NCBI RefSeq assembly: GCF_025698545.1
Contig: NC_068570.1
Span: 59,539,924-59,603,923, forward strand
From: Gossypium raimondii
Taxonomy: Eukaryota; Streptophyta; Magnoliopsida; Malvales; Malvaceae
Length of the DNA stretch: 64,000 nt
Direction: 5' to 3'
The position numbers and the translations under genes are program-made. The notes below the pieces were generated by a model. The model ran no database searches and was not told the DNA's origin. It saw only the letters and a program-made list of their open reading frames with translations. The first letter of the stretch is position 1, and the number at the start of each line of letters is the position of its first letter. Positions 1 to 11,993 of this stretch are shown one piece after another.

Positions 1-662
1 TACTTTAAAATTTTATCAAATAATATTCAAAATCCATAAAACAAAGTTCATTTTGTCAAAATAAATAAATAAAAATTAAAAACAAAAGTCAATATGAAAA
101 ATAAAACCCGAACCAAATTATGATGTACAGTTCAAAAATCCAAAAACTTGATTTAACTAAACGATATTACCCTTCATTGACGATATATAGGACTTTTACA
201 TTGACGGTGCATCAAATATTCACTATTTATTTATTTTTAATCAATATTATTAAAATTGAGGTCATTTGTGGAGAATATTAATTTATTTATTTTTAATAAA
301 GACCATTATAATTAAATATTATTATCTTAATATATTTTTGTATATCATATTATATATTTATATAAATTTTAATATTTATTTGTTTTATTATTTAAGAGTT
401 TGATCGAGTTAGTGTTACTCATAAACCGCAACTCAACTCATTTGTGAAATAATAAAATAAAAATTATTATTTTACAAATCAACCAAAAATATTTTAAAAG
501 TATTTTTAACTTTTTCTCTTACAAGTATAATTTAGTTTTTTAATCAAAATTCTTTTATCTTAATATATTTTTGTGTATCATATTAATATATTTATATAAA
601 TTTTAATATTTATACTATTATTTAAAAGTTCGATTGAGTTACTATCATCCATCAATTAGGTC
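1..662. other. AT-rich intergenic sequence, no gene seen
   Basis: The stretch is low-complexity AT-rich DNA with stops in all frames. Two partly similar passages (around 340-470 and 545-650) share an 'agtttgat(c/t)gagtta' motif that recurs near 1,530 and probably belongs to old dispersed repeats. No coding or RNA gene is supported. Confidence 0.6.
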
Positions 663-1321
663 TAGAGTTGTCCATGGACTAGGACAGGCCCTAACAAATT
701 TTTAGGCCCGATTGATTGGTTTGGGCCCAAAAAATAGGCCTAAATTTTTGCCCAAACTTGGCTCGGATAAAAAAGCTAAAACTCGAGCCCGACCCGGCCT
801 GGCCGTATTAATTTTTTAATTTTTATTTTTTGTATAAAAAATTAAAAAATATAAAATACACCAAATATACTAAAAAAAGATTAAAATAAATGTTTCCCAA
901 CAAATTGAAAATAGATTAAAAAAATAATCTTTATACTTAAATAACACTAAGATAAATAACAACTTAACAAGCAAACACCTCTAAAATGATAGCAAAATTA
1001 ACAATAAAATAAGTGTTATACAATATCCAAACGTTAACAATAAAATAGTAGTAACATAATAGTGAAATGGTAGCAAAACAACGGTAAAAAGTGGGAAAAC
1101 AACAACAAACCATGGGAAAATAGCAACAAAACAACAAGGTTATTATTATTATTATTATTACAAATTTGGGTTGGGCCCGAGTTAAGAAAACCTTACCTAA
1201 AGCCCGACCCATTTTTTAAACGAGTCTTATTTTTTGCCCAAGCCCATTTTCTGGGCCTATGTTTTTGCCCAAACCCTCTCATTTTTCAGGCGAGCCTTGG
1301 CCCGACTCATGGACAACTCTA
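663..1321. mobile_element. Non-autonomous TIR element with TAGAGTTGTCCATG ends
   Basis: The 14-bp end TAGAGTTGTCCATG at 663-676 is repeated as a perfect inverted copy at 1308-1321. The outermost TA could be either the target duplication or part of the repeat. The interior is rich in 'gcccga' and 'gcccaaac' motifs and has no transposase reading frame. Related fragments occur around 12,226-12,790, 14,250-14,430, 41,785-42,890 (interrupted), 52,090-52,310 and 54,750-55,100, so this is a dispersed family. The superfamily is not certain; a TA target would fit Tc1/mariner or PIF/Harbinger derivatives. Confidence 0.65.
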
Positions 1322-3435
1322 ACTAGGTCCCAACTCAACTGTGAAATTATCCAAACCCGACTATTTTTACAAAACAATAAATATTATTTCGAGAACATTT
1401 TTATCTTTCTCATACATGTATACTTTAATTTTTTTTAATCAAGATTATTATAATTAAAAAAATTATATTAATGTATTTTATGTATCATATATATATTGAT
1501 ATAACTTTTTATATCTACACTATTATTTAAGAGTTTGATTGAGTTAGTATCACTCATCAACTGGGTCCTAACTCGATTATGAAATTAAGAAACTCATTAT
1601 TTGTATAAAACAACATATATTATTTTGAAGACATTTTGTCTTTTCTTATATAAAATCTAGAAAAATGAATACATATGATAGGATTTAAACCCGAGCATTA
1701 TGATATTCACTCTTAACTTTATTATTTCAACCAACGTCACATTTAATTTTATATTACTTTTTGATAATTTAATACACGAGTTTTTCACCTATATCATTAA
1801 TGTCCCATAATCTATTCCAGATAATTCACAATATATATATATTCATGTTTTATATTGCAGTTTTGTTTCACACTTAAAATATATTTTTTTGTCGATTAAG
1901 TCTTAACTCGATTGAAATGGACATTGTTGCCAATTTAGGAGGACATGGGTTTGAGTGTACTGAAGCGCATTATTCTCCTATTTATAGGTTGGGGAGGAAA
2001 TATAGGTAGTTATAAGAATTGTGTCAAAAAGAACAGATATGATCAAGATCTATAATAAAATTATTTTAAAAAAATATTTTTTGCATGTTAGAAATAATGT
2101 TGGGTGGACCATTATCCATGGTTTGGAATGTAGGTTTACCATGTGGGTGAGTTAGGCCAAATGACCCACATACACAAGATATTAGCCACAAATTCAAGTT
2201 GGGTTTGTCTTGGAGCTGACCCTTCATAATATAAGGCTAAACTACTTTAAAAAAACCAATAATATAAGGATAAGCTAGACTTAAAATCACTAAATTATTA
2301 ATAAATTTATGTTTTAGTTACTTAATTTTAAAAAGTTATAAAATGATCACTGAACTATTCGAAAATTTTTATTTAAGCCATTAGGCTGTTAAATTTTTTT
2401 TTTCAAAGTTTGGCTAGCAAACTCCAAGTAATGATTCGACGATTGGTACAATGGGTTAATATCCATCGACGAGTTGAATAAATCGATACATAAGCTAGCT
2501 AAATCGAGCTCTCATGATCATAAATTTATAAAATTTATAAGAAAATGACTTGATTTTCTTACTAAAGATGATGGTCGAATGCTGAAATGGTTTAAAGGGT
2601 TTTTCTTTCTTTTGGACGGTAGGAAATAAAATGAAGAAGATGACAATTCTACGTCCACTAACTTTAGTTTATATACCTTAATTATAATTTAATGGCTTAA
2701 GGGTGTAAAAAGCTCTCAAATTAAAAAAAAAAAACCAATTTAGCATTACTTTTTTTCCACTCAATTGAGTACTTGAACTATTAAAATGCATCAAAAAGAC
2801 CCTTTGACCGTTCCCTAATCTTTCAGTTAAAACCACCACGTATCACAACCAGGCGTGACATGTGACAAAAAATGATAAAAAATAAAAATCAATAAAAGTT
2901 ATAAAAATTATTAAATTTTAAAAAATATTTAAAAGTTATTAAAATTAGAAAAAAAGTTATAAAAATCGTAAAAATTATAAAATATATAGAAATATAGAAA
3001 AAAAAGCTATAAATTTTATAAAGTCGTAAGAAAATTATAAATAATATAAATAAATATAAATTTGTAAAAAAATTATAAAAGGATCTTTTGATGCATTTTG
3101 GTGAAAATAAAACTTAATTACTTTTCTTAAAAAGTTATTGTTTAATTAATCTAACATAATTAGCTTAATTAAGCTTTAACCATGTTAATTTTATTATTAA
3201 ATAATCTAAGTGGAAGGCACCATCAATGTCCACTATCTCATGATGGAGAATGATTTAATAACCATTTTAGCCCTTTGATTAATTGTTATATAAGTCATCA
3301 AGCTTTTTCTTAATTAAAATTTAATAGTGATTGAATTTTTACAATTTAATCCTAAGCTTTAATTAACTATTTTATCGACTAAATTACTCGACCATTTTTT
3401 ATTATATTCTCATATTAGCTTCATAAATATTTCTA
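1322..3435. other. Intergenic repeat relics, no gene
   Basis: Apart from the SINE at 1891-2075 this stretch holds AT-rich sequence. Around 2,230-2,400 there is a fragment of the 'actaaaa...gttataaaatgatcac' type found in the MULE-like MITEs elsewhere in the window. Near 2,870-3,080 there is a run of short degenerate repeats around 'aaaaattataaa'. No open frame or RNA gene is supported. Confidence 0.5.
1891..2075 (+). mobile_element. tRNA-derived SINE copy 1
   Basis: This shares about 185 bp with the copy at 29,373. It has an A-box-like segment (tcttaactcgattg), a B-box-like segment (gggtttgagtg), the conserved 'gaagcgcatta..ctcctattta' and 'gtcaaaaagaacagatatgatca' blocks, and an A-rich tail. 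Similar sequence such as 'atattttttg' lies on both sides and may be a decayed target duplication. Confidence 0.65.
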
Positions 3436-4240
3436 TTTTACAGACTCGATTTACGAAAATAAAGTTCCGAAACCATTAAAAATTGAGTCATTACAATTTT
3501 AATCGAATTTCTAACATACAGAGAAATCATTTTACTCATTGTAAAAAGCATTAGGGACCAAAATATAATACATGAGACGGGTACAATGATAAGAATAGGA
3601 GAAAGTGAGTGACAATAGCAATTTTACAGACTCGATTTACGAAAATAAAGTTCCGAAACCATTAAAAATTGAGCCATTACAATTTTAATCGAATTTCTAA
3701 CATATAGAAAAATCATTTTACTCACTGTAAAAAGCATTAGGGACCAAAATATAATACATGAGACGGGTACAATAATAAGAATAGGAGAAAGTAAGTTACA
3801 AAAGCAATTTTACAGACTCAATTTACGAAAATAAAGTTCCGAAACCATTGAAAATTGAGTCGTTACAAATTTAGTCAAATTTCTAACATACAGAAAAATC
3901 ATTTTACTCACTGTAAAAAGCATCAGGGACCAAAATATAATACATGACAATAATAAGAATAGGAGAAAGTGAGTGACAAAAGCAATTAGACAACCGTCAT
4001 TTCATACTTTAAATAATTGTCTAATCATTTAATTAAGTCCACTTCATCCTGCTCTTTTATTTTATTTTATTTCTATTATTACAAAAGTAATCTTTTTGCT
4101 CGATTTTCTAACATACAGAGAGATCCTTGTACTCACTTTTAAAAAGTATTGGGGACCAAAATACATTCTGTGCTATAATACACGGGACCTGTACAGTGCT
4201 TTTTAGCCGGAATGGGAGAAAAAGAGAGAGACAAAAGAAA
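3436..4240. repeat. About 185-bp tandem array next to the kinase 3' end
   Basis: The 'cagactcgatttacgaaaat' start occurs at 3441, 3626 and, slightly changed, 3813, giving a period of 185-187 bp and three well-conserved units. Each unit contains 'ctaacatacag', 'aaagcattagggacc' and 'aataggagaaagt'. A fourth, more diverged copy at about 4,105-4,240 ends directly at the stop codon of the kinase gene. That suggests the unit came from the 3' untranslated or downstream sequence of this gene. Confidence 0.8.
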
Positions 4241-4242
4241 AT

Positions 4243-7200
4243 TTAGAGTGTCTCCATTGATAAAATCTCAAGTTCAGCCCACCACAATGGGGAGAGTCTT
4301 GGGACAGCTTGTTCAGGTGTGATATTAAAAGCTTGTCTCAATTTGGAACTCACATCCTTCATTGTTGGTCTTTGCCTTGGTTCACTTTGAATACACTCTT
4401 GTATTACCTCACAGATCACTTCAAGTTCTTCAGCTTTGAAACCTTTTAGTGTTGGATCAACCAAGTTGTTGAGGCTCCCTTTATCATTCAAATATTGAGA
4501 AGCCTGCCAAAAGCAAGGGGAAGAATTTTATTAGGTCATTAGGTGCCATGGTAGTTGGATTCGGGTGCGTGTGTGCCCACGGGCGTGTTCAAAAAGATCA
4601 TATTCCTATACTCATGTTTGGGTCAGAGGTATCTATAAGTTGGAAATATGTCTCATATTTGGACCAAGTTCATTATCAGGCTTAATATTTTTGTCTAAAC
4701 CTTTCTGAATACCGGGTGAGGCTCTGCACATGGGTGCTTGGATTCGGGTGTGAGTGTACACAGGTGAGTTCAAAAAGGGTATTTTCTGTGTTAAGAGGAT
4801 CTCTGGACGATAGTATTCCTATACTCGTGTTCAAGTTAGAGGTGTCTATGATTTAGACCTAGTGAATGTGTAGTATCAACACTATATAGGTTTCATATTT
4901 TGGCCAAGTTCATTCTCAAGCTTAATATTTTTGTATAAATCTTCCCAAATACAGGGTGGGGCTTTGCACAAAGGTCCTTGGACAGGTCTAGTTCAAGTAT
5001 GTGTCAGACATGATTACTGAAAGAAAAGCAAGGGGAAGCGATAGCTTTTTGGCTCCGGGTGCTAAGGTACTTGGATTTGCGTGTGAGTGTGCACACAAGC
5101 GTGTTAAAAAAGGGTGTATTTTCTATGTATTAATAGGATCTCTGGAAGATCATATTGTTATATTCGTGATCGGGTCTGAGGTGTCTAGGAGATGGACCAG
5201 GCTCATGTGTAGCATCAACACTACATAGGTCTCATATTTTGGCCAAGTTCATTCTCAGGCTTTATATTATGTCTAAACCTTCCCAAATACCAGGTGGAGC
5301 TTTGCTCATGGGTCCTTGGACAAGTCTAGTACAAGTATGTGTCAGACACGATTATTGAAGAAAAGAGGGGAAGTGTTAACTTTTTTGCTTCGGGAGATAT
5401 GGTGCTTGGGTTCGGGTGTGAGTGTGTACACGAGTGAGGTCAAAAAGGGTATTTTCTATGTATTAAAAAGATCTTTGGAAGATCATATTCCGATACTTGT
5501 GTTTGGGTCAGAGGTGTCTATGAGTTGGACCCAGCTCATGTGTAGCATTAACACTATATAGGTCTCATGTTTCCACCAAGTTCATTCTCAGGCTTGATAT
5601 TTTTGTCTAAACCTTCTCGAATACTGGGTAGGGCTTTGGTCATGGGTCCTTGGAAAGGTCTAGTTCAAGTATGTGTCAGACACAATTACTTCAAGAAAAG
5701 CAAAGGTAAGTGTTAGCTTTTTGGCTTCGAGTGTTATGGTGCTTGGATTCGGGTGTCAGTGTGCACACGGGTGTGTTCGAAAGGGTATTTTCTATGTATT
5801 AAGAGGATTTTTAGATCATATTCCTATACTAGTGTTCAAATCAAAGGTATCTATGAGTTAGACCAAGCTCATATGTAGCATCAACACTATATAGGTCTCA
5901 TATTTTGGCCAAGTTCATTATCAGGCCTAATATTTTTGTCTAAACCTTCCCAAATACCGGTGGGGCTTTGTACATAGGTCCTTGGACAAGTCTAGTTCAA
6001 GTATGTGTTGTACACGATTACTTCAAGAAAAGCAAGGGAAGTGTTAGCTTTTTGGCTTCGGGTGCTATGGTGCTTGGATTCAGGTGTGAGTGTGCACACA
6101 GGAGTGTTCGAAAAGGGTATTTTCTATGTATTAAAAGGATCTTTGAAAGATCATATTCCTGTAATCATGTTCAGGTTAGAGGTATCTATGTTTTGGACTG
6201 GGCTTGGGTGTAGCATCAACACTATATATAATTTCTCAAGCCGACCCAGCCAAGCTTGAGATATAGGTCTCGTATTTAGCCCAAGTTCATTTCCGAGCCT
6301 AATATTTTTGTCTAAACCTTCCCAAATACTGAACAGGGCTTTGCACATAGGTCCTTAGATGAGTCTAGTTCAAGCAAATGTCAGACAAGATTTCTTCAAG
6401 AAAAACAAAGAGTAAATTAGAACCTTAACATACCCATTCCTCAATAGAGCCTTGTTCTTTGGAGTAAACAAGTTTTCCAGATATGATTTCAAGTAACAAT
6501 ATGCCAAAACTGTAGACATTCGTTTCCAGATCAGCATAAGGGTCCAATTTGGAATCTTGTGGTCCGTCATCAACCGAGTTGTTCGACTTAGTTGCGGAGT
6601 CAAAACCGAGAAGCTCTGAGATCTGCATAAAAAAAGGAAAGAGGATTCGAGTGTTGTTATATCGATAAGAACTTAAAGAAGCTGATTTATAAAGAACATT
6701 CAATGTACCTTTGCAGCATAATCATCCGTTAGATAGATAAAAGATGAACTTAAGTTTGGATGAGATATAGGAGGATTCAAATCATGGTGCATATAAAGAA
6801 GACAATAAGCTACACCCATTATGATTCTCACCCTCCCACTCCAATCAAGATGTTCCATATCTTCAACTGAGAATAAAAACAGATAATAAGCTCTCAATGA
6901 ATCAACATCATGTAATCAGGAAATATGCATGTTAAGTGATGATTATTACCATGTAGATGCTCGAAAAGGGTTCCGTTTGGAGCATATTCAAACACCATCA
7001 TCCTACTAAAAGGTTCATCGTCCATGCAATAGCCAATAAGGTTGACAAAGTTCTTATGGTTAATTCGTGATAATCTGTCGATCTGGGATGAGTTCCAACA
7101 TAGCAATTTGATTAAAAGAATGAGTTTGATTTTTGTTATGAGCACAAATTTGTAACGACAAACCTTTCTCCGAAAACCTGTTTCTGAGCTCTTTGGCCAT

Positions 7201-10200
7201 TCTTTTGAGGATGAAACACAGATTGATGTAACGGCAATCTCAACTCCGCTGGAAAGTGTCCCTTTATACACCTTGCAACCATCAATTGCCTGAACTATAT
7301 TGCTAAAATCCTCACAGGCTGTTTCGAGTTCTGATCGGTTTAACTTAGGCACCCCTACATTTCAAATAAACCGAAATACATTTTTATAGTGTCATATGAA
7401 GATGTAACTAGATCATCAGGAAAAAATTAATCAAGCATTGCCTGTAACAAAAACTTTCTGCAGCTGGCCACTTAGTCCAGTTTTCCAGGGACCTATCCCT
7501 TTTGCTGCTCGTTTACGACACATGAAAGCCAAAGCCACAAATGCAATAAAGACTAGTATGCAAGGAATGATGATGAAATATTTCCACAATTCCCCGGAAG
7601 ATTTTTCAGCAGTTGTCTCGCCCTTAGAGTTTTCAGACGACTGATCAACAGGTTTCGAATTAGCATGTGAAGACTGGTCAGCAGGCTCCGAATTAGTTTC
7701 AGATGACTCATCATCAGGTTCCGATTTAGTCCCAGTTTCCTTAGGCACTGCAGGGAAACTACCACTACTTCTGGTAGTCGGGAGAGCAATGATCTGCTCA
7801 GTGGAAGGCACAGCAGTAGCCGGTACAGCTGGGAGATTCTTTGATGACCCAAGCAGCCCACGACGTTCGAAAGGGACGACAAGATTCCTTGCGTTACAAG
7901 CCATTTGTTGCTCAGATGAACCTACTTAAAAGAAAAAATAGCATCATTGTTGCCCGAAAGCATACTTCTTCATAGTTCAATGGACCAAGAGTTCATAAAT
8001 GTTTACTGACCACAGCAACTGTCATTACACTCAGCCAGTGTGTCTTTTTGCAACTTGAACCTTGTAAGAAGGTAAATCAATGAACAAAGATGAACTTTAA
8101 AATAACATAACCAATGATTAAAAAAAAGGAAGGTGAAAAGATATACAATAAGTTCATACCATTGTATCAGCACGGTATTGAGGGAACGAATAAGAGCTCC
8201 TTGAATCTGGATGAACAACAATCCTGCTCCATTAAATTGTCGCCAACTACTTTGCCATATGCTGTCAACTTGGGCAATAAGTAATCAGTAAACAAGAGGG
8301 GTAGAGCTCTTAATAAGCCTAATTCATCAGTTAAAAAGCAACCATGCCAGGCATTCGATACAAAATATCAAAGCACTCATTGAAGAACCATGTTGCTAGT
8401 AGCATAAAGTCTTATGACCTTATGCTGAAGGTTATCCTTGAAAAAAACTAACTCAAGTCTTGACACTAGAATGAGGCATCAATTTCAAGCCAATGAACCA
8501 CGAAAATCATTCTACTTTACAGAACATATATCTTCTAACTTTAAGCACAAGCAAATATGAAGTTATGTCATATATAAGTATACATTACGGAATAAGGGAG
8601 GGGGATCAACCAACGCAAAGCAATAATAATGCCACTGGAATGAATAAGCTCTTACCGAAGTCTGAACTTTCTATTTGCACAGCCAATTCTGGTAGCCAAA
8701 ATCGACGCGAGATTTTTATCAAACTGCAGTTCAGAGAGCAATTTTAGCTTCCCGAATTCTGAAGGAATGCTGCCCTCGAATTTGTTGTCGTAAAGTAACC
8801 TAAGGTAGAAGGAAAATTAAGTTAAAGCTAACACACATTATGAACAAGCATAAATAGATATATAAAGTGAACGCACAAGCATTTTAGAGACGACATTTCC
8901 CCTATCTCGGCCGGAACCATTCCACTCAAGTCATTTTCCCTCAAATCTAATAGCTCCAGCTTCGTAAGCTCCCCAAACTCCTTTGGAATGACACCGGAGA
9001 ACCGGTTTCTATAGAGCACACTGTTGATATAAACATCGAGAAACAATCCAGAAAACTCGATTAGGTTAAGCAAGAACTACAGCCATTACCCAATATAGTG
9101 TTGTATGTTAAGACCTATATATAATGCCCTCTCATTTATAGAATTCCTTGCATACAAACAGTAAGTTAATCCCATTGCAGGTAAAAATATCATGAAAGCC
9201 CCTGTATTAGAAGTTATATTGCATTTTGCCCTCTCTACTCAAAAAATGAACAAACTAGTCTATATTAGATTAAAGAGAAAACTAGTACTTTTTATTAAAA
9301 AATTCATCCATTTCTACTGTTAAAAATTGGCATGACTAACATAATAACCAAACAGCGATATATAGTGTGGCACATGTATTTCATGCTGACCTACAGGGAC
9401 CGATTTTTAATAATAGAAATAGATAGAATTTTTAACAGAATGCCAATTTACTTTTTGATCTAATGTGCAAAGATTAATTTGTCCATTTTTTTAGTAGAAA
9501 GGGCAAACTACAATCCAATTTCTAGTATATGGACCTCCATGATACTTTTACCTCCCATTGCAATGCATAAAACCAGAGGCATACAAGGGTTAAACATTGA
9601 AAGATATGTAAGAATTTTGTTTGTTGGGACCAAGTGGTGAATCTTACAGTGATCTTAAGTCGCTTAATTTCCCGAGCTCAGGTGCTAATGTTCCTTTCAA
9701 AGCAAGGGAACTCAAATCCCTAAAAGAAAAAACAATAAACAAAAAGGCATCAAAAGATTCATCCTTCAATAGTTTTACACCATAAATAACTTATATAAAG
9801 ATCTATAATACTCATTAAGAACCATTGGTAAAAGTACCATGAAGCCCCTTGTACAAAGAGTCAGATTGCATTTTGCCCTATCTACTCAAAAAATGAGCAA
9901 AAATTTTATCCATTTCTACTATTAAAAACTGATCCCTGTACATCCGAATGAGTTACACATGGCACACCTACGTGTAATTGTATTGTTATTCTAACGTTCA
10001 GTGACCGGTTTTGAACCGTAAAAATGGATGAAATTTTTAACAAAAAACACCAGTCTGCTCTTTGATCTAACATAGAAGGACTAATTTGCTCATTTTTTGA
10101 GTAAACGGGGCAAAATGCAATCTAACTCTTAGTGGAGGGGCATGATTTCGATGATACTTTTACCAAGAATCATTCACAAAAGAAATTTTTTCAATTACAT

Positions 10201-10417
10201 ACCAAATGATGTATATAGAAAAAATGACTTACAGCATTTGCACTTTGCCATCAACACAATGAACACCATACCACATACATGGCGTGGTGTCATTAGAATT
10301 CCAATTAGCAAAAGCACCATAAGGATCCGAATCAATTCGAGCTCGAAATTCTAACAAAGCCAAACCTGTATCTCCGAAATCCATTTCAACGATCAAAATT
10401 GAAGAGAAAGCAACATC

Positions 10418-10450
<33 letters not shown>

Positions 10451-10580
10451 TATACCACAAAAGGAAGGAATTTAGTCATTTACCATCAGTGATAATAGCC
10501 AAAGACCCTTGAATGATGAAACATGGAATCAAGAAGAAAAATAAGAAATGGAATTCAATATGGTTCCATTTACCCCCCAT
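4243..10580 (-). CDS. LRR receptor-like pseudokinase, MALE DISCOVERER/MRH1 type
   Basis: Thirteen exons on the minus strand: 10484-10580, 10233-10365, 9648-9719, 8877-9020, 8656-8799, 8160-8261, 8011-8060, 7442-7921, 7164-7354, 6950-7082, 6709-6866, 6434-6622 and 4243-4503. They join in frame to about 717 residues. In order there is a signal peptide (MGGKW start), an LRR N-cap (WNSNDTTPCMWYGVHC), four LRRs to about residue 190, a Ser/Pro-rich stalk with an imperfect NSxPxDQSS repeat, a membrane helix (about 362-382) and a kinase-like domain. The C-terminus SPLWWAELEILS is a hallmark of the family. The catalytic lysine is lost (EIAVTSI), as are HRD (YMHHDLNPPISHPN) and DFG (YAAKI), so it is probably an inactive plasma-membrane receptor. 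In Arabidopsis, MDIS1 takes part in pollen-tube LURE1 perception and MRH1 in root-hair growth; the role here is unknown. Intron 8 begins with GC. Confidence 0.9.
4520..6415. repeat. About 335-bp tandem repeats filling kinase intron 12
   Basis: The motif 'tgcttggattcgggtgtgagtgt' and variants occur near 4,551, 4,733, 5,068, 5,402, 5,740 and 6,070. The last four are spaced 330-338 bp apart, and there are partial or shortened units at both ends. Each unit also carries 'gtccttggacaagtctagttcaag', 'agcatcaacactatataggtc' and 'taatatttttgtctaaaccttccc'. Short open frames inside units are by-products of the repeat. The array makes up nearly all of the 1.9-kb last intron. The last motif resembles one end of the dispersed 'gccc' TIR family at 663. 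Confidence 0.85.
9180..9552. mobile_element. MULE-like MITE in kinase intron 3
   Basis: The element begins ggtaaaaatatcatgaaagc and ends with the inverted version ...ccatgatacttttacc, with long imperfect terminal inverted repeats of about 80 bp. It is flanked by a perfect 10-bp target duplication, tcccattgca, at 9170-9179 and 9553-9562. Long TIRs with 9-11-bp duplications fit non-autonomous Mutator-like elements. Confidence 0.85.
9827..10164. mobile_element. MULE-like MITE in kinase intron 2, same family
   Basis: It starts ggtaaaagtaccatgaagcc and ends in an inverted copy (...gatacttttacc). The internal 'attgcattttgccc' and 'gggcaaaatgcaat' arms are mirror images. The flanks carry a 10-bp duplication with one mismatch, aagaaccatt at 9817-9826 and aagaatcatt at 10165-10174. 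It belongs to the same family as the element at 9180-9552 in the next intron. Confidence 0.85.
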
Positions 10581-11100
10581 TGCTACATAAACCAAACGCT
10601 GCAATGGCAAACAGCCAACTTCTACAAAGAAACTCCAGATTTTCCTCATACAAAAAGCACCTCTCCCTCTTCCAATAACAACAACAAAAGAAACAAAAGA
10701 CAAAACCGTAAGTACCCTTTGGTTTTACTATCAAAAACCATATTACAATGAAATGTAAATTCACAGCCATTAATGATCATTTTAGGGTCTCTCATTTCCC
10801 TTTTCTTTTTCTTTCTTGGTTATATAATGTTACAAACTTACAACACCCTTCTTCTTGATAATTGCATGTAACTTAAATTTCTCCTTTTAATCTTCATAGG
10901 ATCTGCAAATTTAATGAAATAATAATAATAAGCAATCCAGTAAAAACCAAATATATATATAAAGGGGAATTGAAAATCACCATAAAGGGTGTACCTTTGA
11001 TGCCGTTGTTGCAATGGTAACAATGGGATTTTATCATAAACAATGAGAAAAACAAAAAAGGAAGGGTTTTTTTTTTTTGGTGAGGGTGGTGAAGAAGAGC

Positions 11101-11119
11101 TTTATATATATATATATAA
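11101..11119 (-). promoter_or_regulatory. Probable TATA box of the kinase gene
   Basis: On the minus strand this reads TTATATATATATATATAAA, about 520 bp upstream of the start codon at 10580. A TATA box here implies a long leader. A donor-like AAAG|GTACAC at about 10,994 suggests the leader contains an intron, as is common for plant receptor kinases. The position is inferred. Confidence 0.4.
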
Positions 11120-11993
11120 CAAAAAATCTGGATTTTGAAAACAACAATTTTAATAAAACCAAATAAAATAAACCCAGAATTTTAATTTATTTTTCTTCAA
11201 TTGCCGCCCTTTCTCTCTTTCTCTCAACAATGGGGGGCTACAAATTATTTATTTTATTTTTTAAAATTTTCTTACAAAATTCCCAGAAAATTCTCAACTT
11301 TTTTTTTCTCTCCTATTTTTATTTTCTTTTACTGGAAAATTGGAGCCCCCACCATCCACCCTCACAAACTGTGAAATTGTTGTGTGTTTTTTTTTTCCTT
11401 TTTTTTTTCTAAATTTTCTTTCAATTATTTTTGTTCTATTATGGTGATAATAAAATTTGCCATTTTTTAGGCGTTTAATCATGGGGAATTTAGGGGAGGG
11501 GTCCACATAAAAAGTATGGATTAATTTTTAATTAATTGTTGATTAAGTAATTGGCGGGAAGGATTAAGCGAACTAAAATGAGAGGAGAGGTTTTGTGGGA
11601 CCCACACTTTGCGGCTGTCCCCCTTCTTAACATTACCATTAAAATGAAAATTTTAATTTATTGAAATATATAAATATTTTGATTATTTTTAAAATTGTTA
11701 ATTTCTTTCAATTATATTAGTTTATTATTTATTAATTTATAATTTCATCATTATTTAAAAGATTAATTTTTTTGGGGTCAAAATATAATTTTACTATATA
11801 TTAATTTATAATTTAATTACTTATGAAGGGACTGAATTGATAATTTTCCATTTTTGGAGGCTGCACCTGAGTTAGATTATTGACCATCCCTGCTCCTATG
11901 CTTATCAAAAAATATTTTTTTGGTAAAAAAGAAAATAACCATACAATCAGCCCAATACAATCAATATGGAGAATTTGCAAACTAGCTTCCGGT
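11120..11993. other. Kinase upstream region, AT-rich, no gene
   Basis: It contains pyrimidine-rich runs (11,210-11,420) and otherwise AT-rich sequence. No reading frame with recognisable content is present. The proximal part probably serves as promoter for the minus-strand kinase gene. Confidence 0.4.

Noticed and set aside
964-1212. 82-residue hydrophobic open frame on the minus strand
   Set aside because: It lies wholly inside the TIR element at 663-1321 and consists of low-complexity sequence.
3436-4000. CRISPR-like array
   Set aside because: The units are contiguous 185-bp tandem repeats without unique spacers, in a plant nuclear genome.
4980-6348. A series of similar 60-90-residue open frames on both strands
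   Set aside because: They are repeats of the 335-bp intronic tandem unit with different frameshifts. They have no conserved protein and lie inside a kinase intron.
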